Of a DNA stretch of 64,000 nt, positions 46,416-58,300 are shown in pieces. The stretch is from Lamellibrachia satsuma (Eukaryota; Annelida; Polychaeta; Sabellida; Siboglinidae): positions 13,705,001 through 13,769,000 of the forward strand of contig BSQZ01000005.1 in NCBI GenBank assembly GCA_033239005.1. Direction: 5' to 3'. Position numbers and translations under genes: made by a program. The notes under the pieces are model-generated. The model saw only the letters and a program-made list of their open reading frames with translations. It had not been told where the DNA came from and did not search any database. Numbering within the stretch: position 1 is the first letter of the stretch; every line of letters begins with the position of its first letter.

Positions 46416-47068
46416 TAAAACGCCCAAGAAGGGTTACTTGAACTAAATGTAACAGGAATTTGCCCTATCACCCATAACGCCATTATGTGCGGAATAACGG
46501 TTTTTGTTGTAATCTCGTAATCCAAGGCGTCTGAATATCAGCAATTGTTTGTATTGCACTTTCCGACCTTTTTATTGAGCTGACACTTCTTGCTGTTTAC
46601 CAGACTAACAAGGTCGGACACAGTGACACGGGGTGTGTCAATCCTACTGCAATAACTCTGGCCCAAAGCAAGCCAGCTGGGTGTGCTTGCCTCGTCTACT
46701 TGTTCTCTCACGCCATTGCTACTGAAGCTACCCCAGTAGCAAACATCTGGATCCTTCAAGTACAGAAATTATCTTCTTCAATTCAAGCACGTTTATTCAA
46801 ACAAATCAATTTGTAATACAATATAAACAGATTCAACTGAAAATAAATACACATAAGTCGGTACCGAGTTAATCATATTATAAGAATAGCTTTCATTGGA
46901 ATTATGGCTTAAGACGATGCATCCGATTTATGGTACTTAATTAATCATAATCACCACATCTGACTGAAGCTTCAATTGAATCTACCTTAACTTCGAAGAA
47001 ACTAAATAATGAATTATGTACCGCCTGAGTCGATAATCGCGATAGCGCCAGGAACAAAAACTTAAGAC
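46416..47068. other. Unannotated spacer
   Basis: No supported feature. Confidence 0.45.
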
Positions 47069-47069
47069 A

Positions 47070-47166
47070 TTTGTGTGCGTGTGTATGTACGGGTGTGTGC
47101 GTGTGTATGTACGGGTGTGTGCGTGTGTATGCACGGGTGTGTGCGTGTGTATGTATGGGTGTGTGC
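47070..47166 (+). repeat. 22-bp tandem repeat, about 4 copies
   Basis: The unit is gtgtgcgtgtgtatgtacgg with gt. It is followed by the palindrome-like tacgtaggccctacgta. Confidence 0.9.
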
Positions 47167-47243
47167 ACGTACGTAGGCCCTACGTACGTGGTCATGTATG
47201 CAGTGCGTACGGATGTCGGTACAGGAACGAGTCGTGAGACATT

Positions 47244-47322
47244 TAAGGAATAGAAGTATCCCTGAGAATAGAAGTATCCCTGGGAATAGAAGTATCCCTG
47301 AGAATAGAAGTATCCCTGAGCT
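47244..47322 (+). repeat. 18-bp tandem repeat, about 4 copies
   Basis: The unit is aatagaagtatccctgag, with one ggg variant. Confidence 0.92.
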
Positions 47323-48120
47323 GGTAAACATCTTAATTCAAATTGTTTTCGACATATTTACTTGGTTTAAACAATATTTTTGAAGGTATAAAAAGTAACT
47401 ACGTTTGCAAAAACTGGATTTGGCTCAATGTATGTAATACGAAACTAAAACGCGTGTGGCTTTTCTTATCTCGACATCAGTCGAGGCGCATACACAAACT
47501 GTCACCCCGGATCACGACCCCGGCCACAAACAAGACACGACAACAGCTGAACATGGGACAACTCCCTCAGACAAGGACACCACACCAAAATATGTTAAGA
47601 ATGAACACAAGAAATGAGTTATTTGACCTGCGTTGTTTATTTGTGTGTTGACGTGTTGTGTATCCTATGTTATCTTATTTCTCTAATCCCCCCTCCGCCT
47701 CGTCGTCAGGCGTATCGATAAGATCTTGTTTGTAAACAATGAACATCAATCATATATACTACTGTCTCGGGTACACCGAAATCAGAGAACACATTGTCCA
47801 CGTAACAAACAAGTTGTTGTGTTCAACAAATCATCGCGTCTATACTGCTGCAACATCTGCAACAACCCGACATGCGACATGATATAAGATACGGCAAATA
47901 TTCCACCTGCTTACTCGGTGACTAACCAAGAACTACGTAAGCTGAATCCGGATTCGCGATTGTAGCTGAACGGAATGTACAGTTACCACGGATGCGATTC
48001 CTATGTATGTATCCCCGTAGACCCAGGGAGTGACGCACACAGCACCAGCTGAGAGTCTAACGACTGGAAAGATCCTTCACACACAATGGATCATGGTAAA
48101 AGAACGGGTGACGAAGTTTG
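47323..48120. other. Unannotated spacer
   Basis: No supported feature. Confidence 0.45.
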
Positions 48121-48124
48121 CAAG

Positions 48125-48340
48125 ATCTTGCATGCGAGAGAGGGGAAGGAGGGAAGGGAGATATGAAGGAGCGAGCGAGAAGGGAGAGGAGGGAGAGATG
48201 GGGGATCAAGCGAGAGAGGGAGAGGAGGGAAGGGAGAGATGGGGGAGCGGGCAAGAGAGGGAGAGATGGGGGAGCGAGCGAGAGAGGGAGAGGAGGGAAG
48301 GGAGAGATGGGGGGAGCGAGCGAGAGAGGGGGAGAATGAC
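48125..48340 (+). repeat. Polypurine tract with GGGAGAG repeats
   Basis: Nearly pure A/G on the plus strand for about 210 bases, built from gagagggagaggagggaagg, gagatggggg and agcgagcg segments. Strand-asymmetric purine tracts of this length can form triplex DNA (known property; not shown here). Frames on both strands are artefacts. Confidence 0.88.
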
Positions 48341-49330
48341 TGGTAATGGAGTCATGTAGGAGTCGAAGCCATGATCTCCCAACCTGCTGTGCCGTTGCGA
48401 GCGGTTTAAGCAGACTAGACTGCGCACGAGACAGGTACTATATAGTGATTACATGATGAGTGTTGCCTATCAGAAACGTAAGTACACAAGTCAGTTGTCA
48501 GCTGTATAAACTATGACATTTCCCAAGTCACGTTTAATGGACAGATACAAAGTTGTTGATATTACGTGTAACTAATATTTTATGTCGTATTAAACAGTCG
48601 TAATCAATTATATCGTTCAAAAACTGACATATTTATCATTATTATTTCATTAGATATGAAGTGCAATCGTCATGTGTTTTGAGTGCAACTTGACTTGTGA
48701 CTCGAACGGTGAACGATGACTCGAGACTTGGAGGCCATTGACTTATGACTTGGTTTTCCAGGTTGTGACTTACCATCAAGTCTGCAATGTGCAAGTCTGT
48801 ATTGTAATGATATTTAGTTCCACCACTTCGTCTTATGTGGATTTCCAAGAACGCTCTAGAACGTGCTGCCGCCTACCGGACAACTACGTATGAACCAGAC
48901 ACACTGTTACCAATGTCATCCACTAGGAGTGCAGCGGTGATAAATCATATCTGGTACACTGATTTGAGAAAAACATGGCATGTTGAATTAGGGTTATGTC
49001 ACTATGCATGATATTATATTAATTCGCTGACATTAAACCGTTATATGTATGGCTTCATGGAATAAAGGAAATATCCGAATGATAGACAATAATACAAAAA
49101 TATGTACACTGTAGTATGTGAATATTTTATGTAACATCCACAGTCGATTGAATGAAAAAAGGCACTAGTCTAGAATCCAGGCCCACCTCAATTTCGCCGT
49201 TATTAACATGCAATTTGCACAGTAACCATGCACAGTGCATGCACTATGCATACTGAACATGTAAATTATTAAAATTATTATTATTGTGCATAAAAACCCA
49301 TTTAATAACTTTTTGAAGCTTGAATTGGTG
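48341..49330. other. Unannotated spacer
   Basis: Contains a tRNA-like B-box (GGCTTCGACTCC on the minus strand, about 48360) without a matching complete tRNA head. Otherwise nothing supported. Confidence 0.4.
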
Positions 49331-49334
49331 TGTG

Positions 49335-49378
49335 TGTCTATATATATATATACGTATATATATATATATATATATAAC
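49335..49378. repeat. (TA)n microsatellite
   Basis: Short TA run with an internal cg. Confidence 0.9.
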
Positions 49379-50341
49379 TGCACTGAGCGCCATCTTACAC
49401 TTTTTTATTCTCAAGATGTCCCATAGTTCAGCATTCATTGTGAATGGTAACTATACATATTGCATGTTCTAATGGCGACATCGGGGTGGGCCCATGTTTT
49501 TCACAACTGCCAAAAACCATTTTAAATAATATAAAAGTATGTCTGGAAATTTCACAAAAACTACATATAAAGTTGCACAAGTGAGCTAGCATGTTGCAGT
49601 GGATACTAGGTGTTTGATTTTTCGCAAAATGAATTTAAAATGAGACTACTGACAAAAACGAATTGAGTAGGACCCTTTAATGCTCTAACTTCTCAGTTTT
49701 AACATTTACCATCATGAAAAGGAGAATCAGTTACCCTATCACCACACCCCAAACTCAGGACTGTGGTCAAGAAAGTTTTGATGGCACAACTTAACCATTG
49801 ACATGTTTACTGCAAACCATATTTTATTTACAACTTTGTTTTGCATGTGGCTTCTTTCAGTCCCCACCACTCAAGTAGAATTTCAGTGGTTTATCATATT
49901 TCTGTCATTTCTAAGCTGGTGTTCCACCCTTAAAACAGAGTTCACATCAACCAATTAAGCATGCAACAAATTTTATAACAAATTCACATTATGCTATAAA
50001 ACGTCAGCACCAGCCATGTCCAATACTTAACTAATGAGCGACAACAATACTGTAAACCCAAACACATATTGAATGATGCTTAGTTTTGCTAATAATGTTT
50101 TTACTAAACTTGTGATGACTTATTCATTTGCAGCAGAAAATCTGTCAACCATTGTAAATTTACACAGTAAACTAATAGCTTGCAATAACGTCCAGATTTA
50201 CAGTACGTAATATCTTTAGCCAAACGTACGTTCTTAATAAAAATGGGCTGGTTTTGGGCAAAATTTAAACAGAGGACAAAGACATAATAAGCCCTGAATA
50301 CACACACACAAAAGAAGTATGTGTCACGCATATTTATAAAG

Positions 50342-50428
50342 TACCTGAGCACACTGACCTAGTACCTGAGCACACTGACCAAGTACTGAGCACACTGACC
50401 AAGTACCTGAGCACACTGACCAAGTACT
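50342..50428 (+). repeat. 22/23-bp tandem repeat, 4 copies
   Basis: The unit is gtacctgagcacactgacc plus aa, with a one-base deletion (gtactgag) in alternate copies. Confidence 0.88.
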
Positions 50429-51944
50429 GAGGTCAGAATGTTTCTAGCAGACTCAACTGTTTTAAAAAAGGTCAAAAATGAAATCTAAACAGCGATCCGA
50501 TTCTTCGGCTTTCAATGGGAAATAGCTAAACAAGACACACCTACTAGTGTATGCAAGCACAACAAATCATTGTAAAAGTATTATATTTTAAATAATTTTT
50601 TCAAGCATTAAACTAACACTGCATTTTGATAACTGTATTTTAGTACATGGAACAGTTCTCCAAACACATGAAAAATCCTATAAAAAGATTATATAACGAA
50701 GGTGACTCTTCTACAATGAACAATGTACTCCACAGAGCAATCCACCCCTCCACAGCACACTTTAGGGGTCAGTGGTAGGGTAATAAGGAATGTTAATGAA
50801 TACAACCATTTTCATAACCACACGCCTCTAAAGCGCTGCACTAATACAATATTTACTTAGCAATTTAAATAAAATGCAACAAAAAATAAATACAGAGCGA
50901 GTCAATAGAAAACAATACACTCATTATTAATTATTATCTTTAGGTTACTGTGTGGAAAAACACTCGGCAGTGACTTCAAACCACGACTGAAACACAAATC
51001 AAACACTGATAAAGATTACACCTGATTATGATGAAGGCAACCAAATGATCACTGAAATGTCAACTCATGTTTAATACCAAGTGAACTCTATCCTTCATAA
51101 CAGACATGACAAATTACACCTTCAAGAGCAGTTTCACCAAACAATTTAGCTTCTCCATATTGCACCAACAAAACAGACAGCTCTGCCCCACCAACTCAAA
51201 TCTAACCTTATAAATACTGCTAAAGCTATATACAACTAACAGTTCGTTAACTATATCCATGGCCTTCATCAAATGCATATACAATGATGTCAACATTTTC
51301 AACATTATGTACAAATAGCAAATACACATAAAGCCACAACAACGTTCCATCAGGTCTCTCAAGTTGTTGACTTCCAGTTTGTACGAGTCAGATGAATTAG
51401 TACTTTAAAATGTTGATAATTTTCCAGATTGAAAAATATTGATGTATTCCAGCACCGCATAGCGAACAGCTACACAATTTAAAACGTAGTATTTATGTAA
51501 TAGTTCACCACAAAGCACTGCATGACATAACAATGGTCATATTTCACATGCGACTGACATTAATTTAAATTAGTACGTGGCCTTGACCCATCCCCCTTTA
51601 GTACGCAGCCTTGACCCCTCCCCTTTGTATGCTCTGCATGAATAGTTAAATGTCAACAAATGTAAACGGTCCCTTAGAACCACCAAGTTTCAAATTGATT
51701 GTAGACACCACGACAGGAAGGTCTACCAACTGTTGGCTTGCTGGAGTAGAACAAAGCTTGCAAATTGTCAAGTAACATTTGTATCTCTCAAAAACCAACA
51801 AACAGCCAACCGAAAACACAAGTGGCTGTTCTTAATCAGCTTAATTATTTTGGTTCTTAACAATTCCATTCAGTTAGATGTTTAAAAACTTCATTTTAGA
51901 TACTGCAAACTCGACACCATATACATACGTGTTGTACCCACACA

Positions 51945-52012
51945 GCCAGAGACCACAAGGCCAGAGACCACACGGCCAGAGACCACACGGCCAGAGACCA
52001 CACAGTCAGAGA
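51945..52012 (+). repeat. 15-bp tandem repeat, about 5 copies
   Basis: The unit is gccagagaccacacg. It lies just beyond the candidate polyadenylation signal of SPTY2D1. Confidence 0.9.
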
Positions 52013-52017
52013 TCACA

Positions 52018-52023
52018 TTTATT
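52018..52023 (-). terminator. Candidate polyadenylation signal of SPTY2D1
   Basis: AATAAA on the minus strand, about 235 bases after the stop codon at 52261-52259. Confidence 0.55.
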
Positions 52024-52258
52024 GGGACCAGACTGATAAAATCCACCCGCAACATCATGATACATTTGGTAATTTTCATATTTTTTGCAGTGGCCATACA
52101 AAGGCTACAGTAAAACAAGTAGAAAATGACACTGTATTTGGCAAGATGTAGAACATGTCCTGTTCAGGATACGTGCAACCATGCTGTCAGAGATGTTCAT
52201 ATTATATGATATGATATATATAGGTATATGTATATATATATCTGTCATGGCTTTTGTC

Positions 52259-52361
52259 TTATTTATACTTCATCTTCTTTGCCTTCTTCATCAGTTTTCG
52301 TTTCTTCTCCTCTTCCTCCTTGCGGATGTCTTCCAAGTCCTCCTTTATTCCCAGTCGGGCA
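52259..52361 (-). CDS. SPTY2D1: SPTY2D1 exon 6 (C-terminus)
   Basis: Acceptor ccctgcttcag|T, then ARLGIKEDLEDIRKEEEEKK and a Lys-rich end KKAKKMKYK before TAA. It completes the SPT2 domain. Confidence 0.93.
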
Positions 52362-55300
52362 CTGAAGCAGGGAAGCAATGCTGCCATTGTACAACTATAC
52401 ATTGTACAACTATACATTGTACAACTATACATTGCATTGATCTGTTTGGAAAGTAGTGTTTTAACAGTCATAAAGTATACAATGTTCTTTTTGTATCTTC
52501 TTGAAAAATTTAAAAAATATGATGAAACAGTTTTCACAACATATATATCTAGGTCACATTATCGTATTTACTGCAGGGTATATAACACATTGTACAATAT
52601 ACTCCATCACCAATCAATGTTGTAGATGATAAAAGAAAGTCCTGTAGTAGATTCCTGCCCATGTGGAAGTACCCATGTAAACTAAAGATGTTCCATAATT
52701 AACTGTCTGCTTCTCCTCTTGGTTGACATAATAGTCAAATCTTCTGTTCTTAACAATCTAAACTTCTTGTGGTTTCTACACATTTTCAATATTTGTAAGA
52801 ACAGTTTACAGACTGACCTTGAACTTGTCCAGTTGCTTAGACGAGGTGAGAGGAGAATTAACCAGCTACCAGTGTTTAAGTAGCTTAGACGAGGTGAGAG
52901 GAAAATTAACCAGCTACCAGTGTTTAAGTAGCTTAGACGAGGTGAGAGGAAAATTAACCAGCTACCAGTGTTTAAGTAGCTTAGACGAGGTGAGAGGAAA
53001 ATTAACCAGCTACCAGTGTTTAAGTAGCTTAGATGGGGTGAGGGGAGAATTAACCAGCTACCAGTGTTTAAGTAGCTTAGATGGGGTGAGAGGAGAATTA
53101 ACCAGCTACCAGTGTTTAAGTTGCTTAGACGAGGTGAGAGGAGAATTAACCAGCTACCAGTGTTTAAGTAGCTTAGATGGGGTGAGAGGAGAATTAACCA
53201 GCTACCAGTGTTTAAGTAGCTTAGACGAGGTGAGAGGAGAATTAACCAGCTACCAGTGTTTAAGTAGCTTAGACAGGGCGAGAGGAGAATTAACCAGCTA
53301 CCAGTGTTTAAGTAGCTTAGACGAGGTGAGAGGAGAATTAACCAGATACCAGTGTTTAAGTAGCTTAGATGGGGTGAGAGGAGAATTAACCAGCTACCAG
53401 TGTATATGAGATGAGAATTAACCAGCTACCAGTGTTTGTGTTCATGCTCCTGCTACATCTGATTAAGCTACCTCATGCGTTCCTCTTTGACAACTTGGCT
53501 ATAGCTGCTCTCCATGCCTCTCAAGTCATCGTCTCTCTCGTTCTGGAACCTGCAGCGACAGACCAAGAGTTACAACACTGAACCACAAAGAACATTCCAC
53601 ATCAATGCAGCAAATACAGACACATTGAACAAAGGCAGGATAAAATGGACTAAATCTTCCTTTTATGCAATGTGTCAACTACACAAAAGCATGGGATAAA
53701 TGGCCAACAGATATGCGAAAACAGCACTTTGAAGTGAATGAAAAGTTGCCATTGTGTAGTCTACACTGTATTGTCATACATGGCAGTGGCTCAGTGGTTA
53801 GAATATTAGAATCGAGAGGCCCAGGGTTTGCTGCCATTTCAAAAGGCATTGCCTCAGTTCACTGAGCTGTAAGTGAGCACCTGGCTATGGACAGTGGTGG
53901 ATATGCGAACAAATAGTCTTCATGCAGTAATTGCAGGGTGGCTGAATTAGTGTTGTTCTGATGATCGATTGTAATCAAGGGTGGGGGTCGAGGGATGAAG
54001 TATAAGACACCTTGAATGGTCCTTAGGACTGGATACCGCGCTAATAAGAACATACCATTTTTTACACTGTTCTCTATATAGCTTTTTCTACATTTGTATG
54101 CAAGTTGTGATTTACCCTGCTAAAATTTCACTACACCAAGTATCGCACGCACCGATTCTTGTCATAGCCAAAGATGTCTTTGATGTACTTGGAGTAATTA
54201 ATAACACCCGTCTCATCACCGTCATCATCATCTGCAATAAAGTCATCCTCCTCATCATCTTCATCATATTCTTCTTCATCTTCCTCCTCTTCTATTGGTC
54301 GCTTCCTTCGCTCTGCAAAACAGACATTTCACAAACTATTAAATCTTTAACAAATTGTTACATTTTAATAATAATATTTATAATTGGCAAGTATGTACAT
54401 AGTGGCTGGGCGGTTAGAGCTGTCCATCGAGAGTAACGGGGCCCGAGTAGGGTGGACTTAGTGGCTGGGCATATATTCTACTTACTTGGCTTAGGGATAT
54501 TCTTCTCTATTTTAAATGTATTCTACCTACCTGGTTTAGGGTTATTCTTCTGTATTTTAAATATTATATTCTACCTACCTGGCTTATTCTTCTGATTTAA
54601 AAATATATTCTACCTACCTGGCTTAGGGTTATTCTTCTGTATTTCCCCGTAAATCCGGTCCCAAGGGTTCATAGGTTTCACCCTCTCTGTCACTGGGCTT
54701 GCCTTCACCATCTTCACTTGTGAACCACATTTTAACACTGTCTCACGGGTTGATATGTAACGTCCACTTCCATTCCCACTAGATGGAGCATGTGATGGTT
54801 TCCTCATGGTGCTATAAGGTGATTTAAGCTTTGACATGTTTTGTTGCGAGCTGTTACTGCAGCCATTTATGCGCGCCTTCACATCATCCCGCTGCAGGAT
54901 TTTGGGAGCTGTCTTCCGCACACCGTTCTCAGTCTTTAAATGCACCTTTGGATTACAGACATCTGCTGAAGGTTTGTGAGGTTTCTCCACACCCCCAGGA
55001 TGCTTAAAACTGTTCATAGAGCTACCAGTACCTGCTGTAACACAACGCTTAGTCTTACCAGGTACCTTAGTGTGTGTGTTTTGTTCAGCCATCTCAGAAC
55101 ATGATCTACTTTTACCAGGTACCTTAGTGTGTGTGTTTTGTTCAGCCATCTCCGAATATAGTTTACTTTGACCACGCGCTTTATTGTTTGTCACAGTTTT
55201 ACTGTTACCAGGCACTTTGGTATCCATGTTGTGTTTCTTAACTGACGGAGTAGCATGCTTACTGCTGGTTGCTGCTTCCTCCAGCAGTTTAGTTTTCTTC

Positions 55301-58300
55301 CTATCATTAGCTTCAGCCAGTTTCTCTGCAGGTGGCTGTTTCCCAAACTTCAACCACGCTTGGTATGCCTTTGTGTGTCTGCGTAGATACTGTTCTTTTT
55401 CCTCCTTCGTCATTGGTCTCTGTTCCTCGGGCTCCTTCACTTTCACAACTGGAGTGTCAACAGGAATTGTGTGCTTCTTTTGAGCAATTTGTAGAAGTTG
55501 TTCAAAGCTGAGAGGTGGTTTGCCGGGCGGTTTCTTTATGATGGGCTTCTTTTTTTTAATCTTCTTCACGGACCCACTTTTGCCGTCTGTCTTCACACCC
55601 AAAGCAGGAGAAGTGTTCTTCCTTTGCTTTTCAGCCAACAGTCCGGCCGTGTTACTGCTGTATGTAGTGTTCTCTCGGTCTTTGTGTTTGTGTTTATGTC
55701 TATCTTTGTCTTTATGTTTGCTCTCGTGTTTCTTCTTCTCATCTCCTGTCTCTTTCATCCTAGAGGCTTCGCCAGAAGATGCTCTCTTTGAATCTGTTGG
55801 TTTTTCAGAGCTCAGGTCCTTCACGAGACAGGGGTTGGGAGCTTTGACAAGACAGGGGTTGGGGGCTTTGACAAGACATGGGTTAACTGTAGGAACAAGA
55901 GCGCGTGGCCTACTGATGGCAGCCCCAACCCTCCTTCGGGGGCCACTGGCAAAGTTGGATGGAATAAATGAAGCTTCCTCCTCCTCTTTACGCTTCTCTT
56001 CATCTGCTTTTTTCTTTGCCTCAAGTTTTGCATTTAACATCTGTTGTTTCCTCTCCCTTTCCTTTGCCACTAAAACAAACACCAAACCATTTTATTCTAC
56101 ATTACACAAATACATAAATTGTGAATAAACTGGCTGGCCTTTTGATTCCACACAGTACTTTCTGTTTCACCAATGAGTTGAACATAATAATAATAAAGAA
56201 CATTTGTGAATTAGAGGAACATCATACAGATAATAGCTGTTAGATTACATGGATTTTGAGACAAATTTCAGTTGAAGTCTGACCAAGTTTGACCTTGAGA
56301 GATGGATAACTGTTGGTGTTCTACCACACAACCACCACTTAAAATTAGTAAAAAAAATAAACCAGGACATTCACTCATGACCTCTATGGCTAGACACATG
56401 AAAATTGTGTACTCATTGCAACACTGTCACTGGCCTGATACTGGTAGACAGACAGACAGGTTCGTTTAGTCATCCATTTGTAACACTGTCACTGGCCTGA
56501 TACTGGTAGACAGACAGACAGGTTCGTTTAGTCATCCAATTGTAACACTGTCACTGGCCTGATACTGGTAGACAGACAGACAGGTTCGTTTAGTCATCCA
56601 ATTGCAACACTGTCACTGGCCTGATACTGGTAGACAGACAGACAGGTTCGTTTAGTCATCCAATTGCAACACTGTCACTGGCCTGATACTGGTAGACAGA
56701 CAGACAGGTTCGTTTAGTCATCCAATTGCAACACTGTCACTGGCCTGATACTGGTAGACAGACAGACAGGTTCGTTTAGTCATCCAATTGAAACACTGTC
56801 ACTGGCCTGATACTGGTAGACAGACAGACAGGTTCGTTTAGTCATCCAATTGTAACACTGTCACTGGCCTGATACTGGTAGACAGACAGACAGGTTCGTT
56901 TAGTCATCCAATTGTAACACTGTCACTGGCCTGATACTGGTAGACAGACAGACAGGTTCGTTTAGTCATCCAATTGTAACACTGTCACTGGCCTGATACT
57001 GGTAGACAGACAGACAGGTTCGTTTAGTCATCCAATTGTAACACTGTCACTGGCCTGATACTGGTAGACAGACAGACAGGTTCGTTTAGTCATCCAATTG
57101 TAACACTGTCACTGGCCTGATACTGGTAGACAGACAGACAGGTTCGTTTAGTCATCCAATTGTAACACTGTCACTGGCCTGATACTGGTAGATAGACAGA
57201 CAGGTTCGTTTAGTCATCCAATTGTACAGAATAGTGTAATAACAACAACATAATAATTAGCTTTGATACATTTTGGGTGTGAATGTAAGTATAAAACTTA
57301 CAAGTATAAGTACAACACACCCACACATGTGTAAGTACAACACACCCACACATGTGTAAGTACAACACACCCACACATGTGTACATGTTTGTACCACTGG
57401 TTTTGATAATGTGTGTAGCTAGATTAGGTATTTATTATTTACAATGTGTGCATATAGCAGTTTTTAAATGTGCATATGCTTAGATAGCCTTTTATTATAT
57501 AATGTTTAGCATAATGACGTATATATCCCTGTAAGCTGTGTGTGGTCACCTTATCTTTTAAAATGTCTGGTGTATTGTAGATGATATGTGGTATATTATA
57601 TCTCAGACACTTTTTTGCATATTTAAAATAAAGTTCTATGTTACTTTTCCACGTACCTTTATGTGTTGGCTTTTCATTTATTATTTACATTTGATCATAT
57701 AATCATTTTCATATTTTTTATTATCATGTCAAATTTTGGCTTCATTATTTTTGAACTAGGTTAAACACTACGGCTTAAATGTATGCAATAATGCCAACAT
57801 CGCTGCACAGCTAGCAAGACTTGACTGGGCCAATAATGGCCAAAACACGACTTGGCCTGTCATTGAAAAAACCTAATTCAGCCAATAATGACTGTAATTG
57901 GCTCTGTGGCATTGGCGTACCAGTGAAAAAAATAAAATAAATGGGCCAATAATGGCTGTCATAGCTGTTTGCGTGCTTATGATTACATTTTTTCCTAGAA
58001 AGTTCAAGAATGACAAAATTTTATTTCTGGCTAAGGGCCTGACAACAACCAAAATTAGTAAAAAAAATTAAAAAAGGATGCGCGGTAGTGTAGTAATTAA
58101 AATATCTGCTTTACATGTCTGGGTTCAAAAACCTGAACCAGGCACAGCAGGTTTGGTGTAAAAACCAACCAACGTTGAGGACTATGTATCCTTCGAGACT
58201 CACATGATCATGTTGATGTCAGTCCTGTCTCATTAATTGGGGATGTCTTATACATCCACTGAGGACGACGTGGTAACGGGGTAAGTGTCCCAAAATTGTA

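Larger units (their letters stand above)
49379..52017. other. AT-rich non-coding region downstream of SPTY2D1
   Basis: No exon recognised. Contains the 22/23-bp repeat (50342-50428) and a 15-bp repeat (51945-52012), listed separately. Confidence 0.45.

Noticed and set aside
48350..48430. tRNA-like B box on the minus strand
   Set aside because: No matching A box and acceptor stem at the right distance, so neither a tRNA gene nor a SINE could be supported.
52819..53409. Plus-strand frame of 196 codons with 16-residue repeats
   Set aside because: It is the 48-bp satellite within SPTY2D1 intron 5, antisense to the gene.
55184..56128. Plus-strand frames of 99, 97 and 202 codons
   Set aside because: Antisense shadows of SPTY2D1 exon 3.
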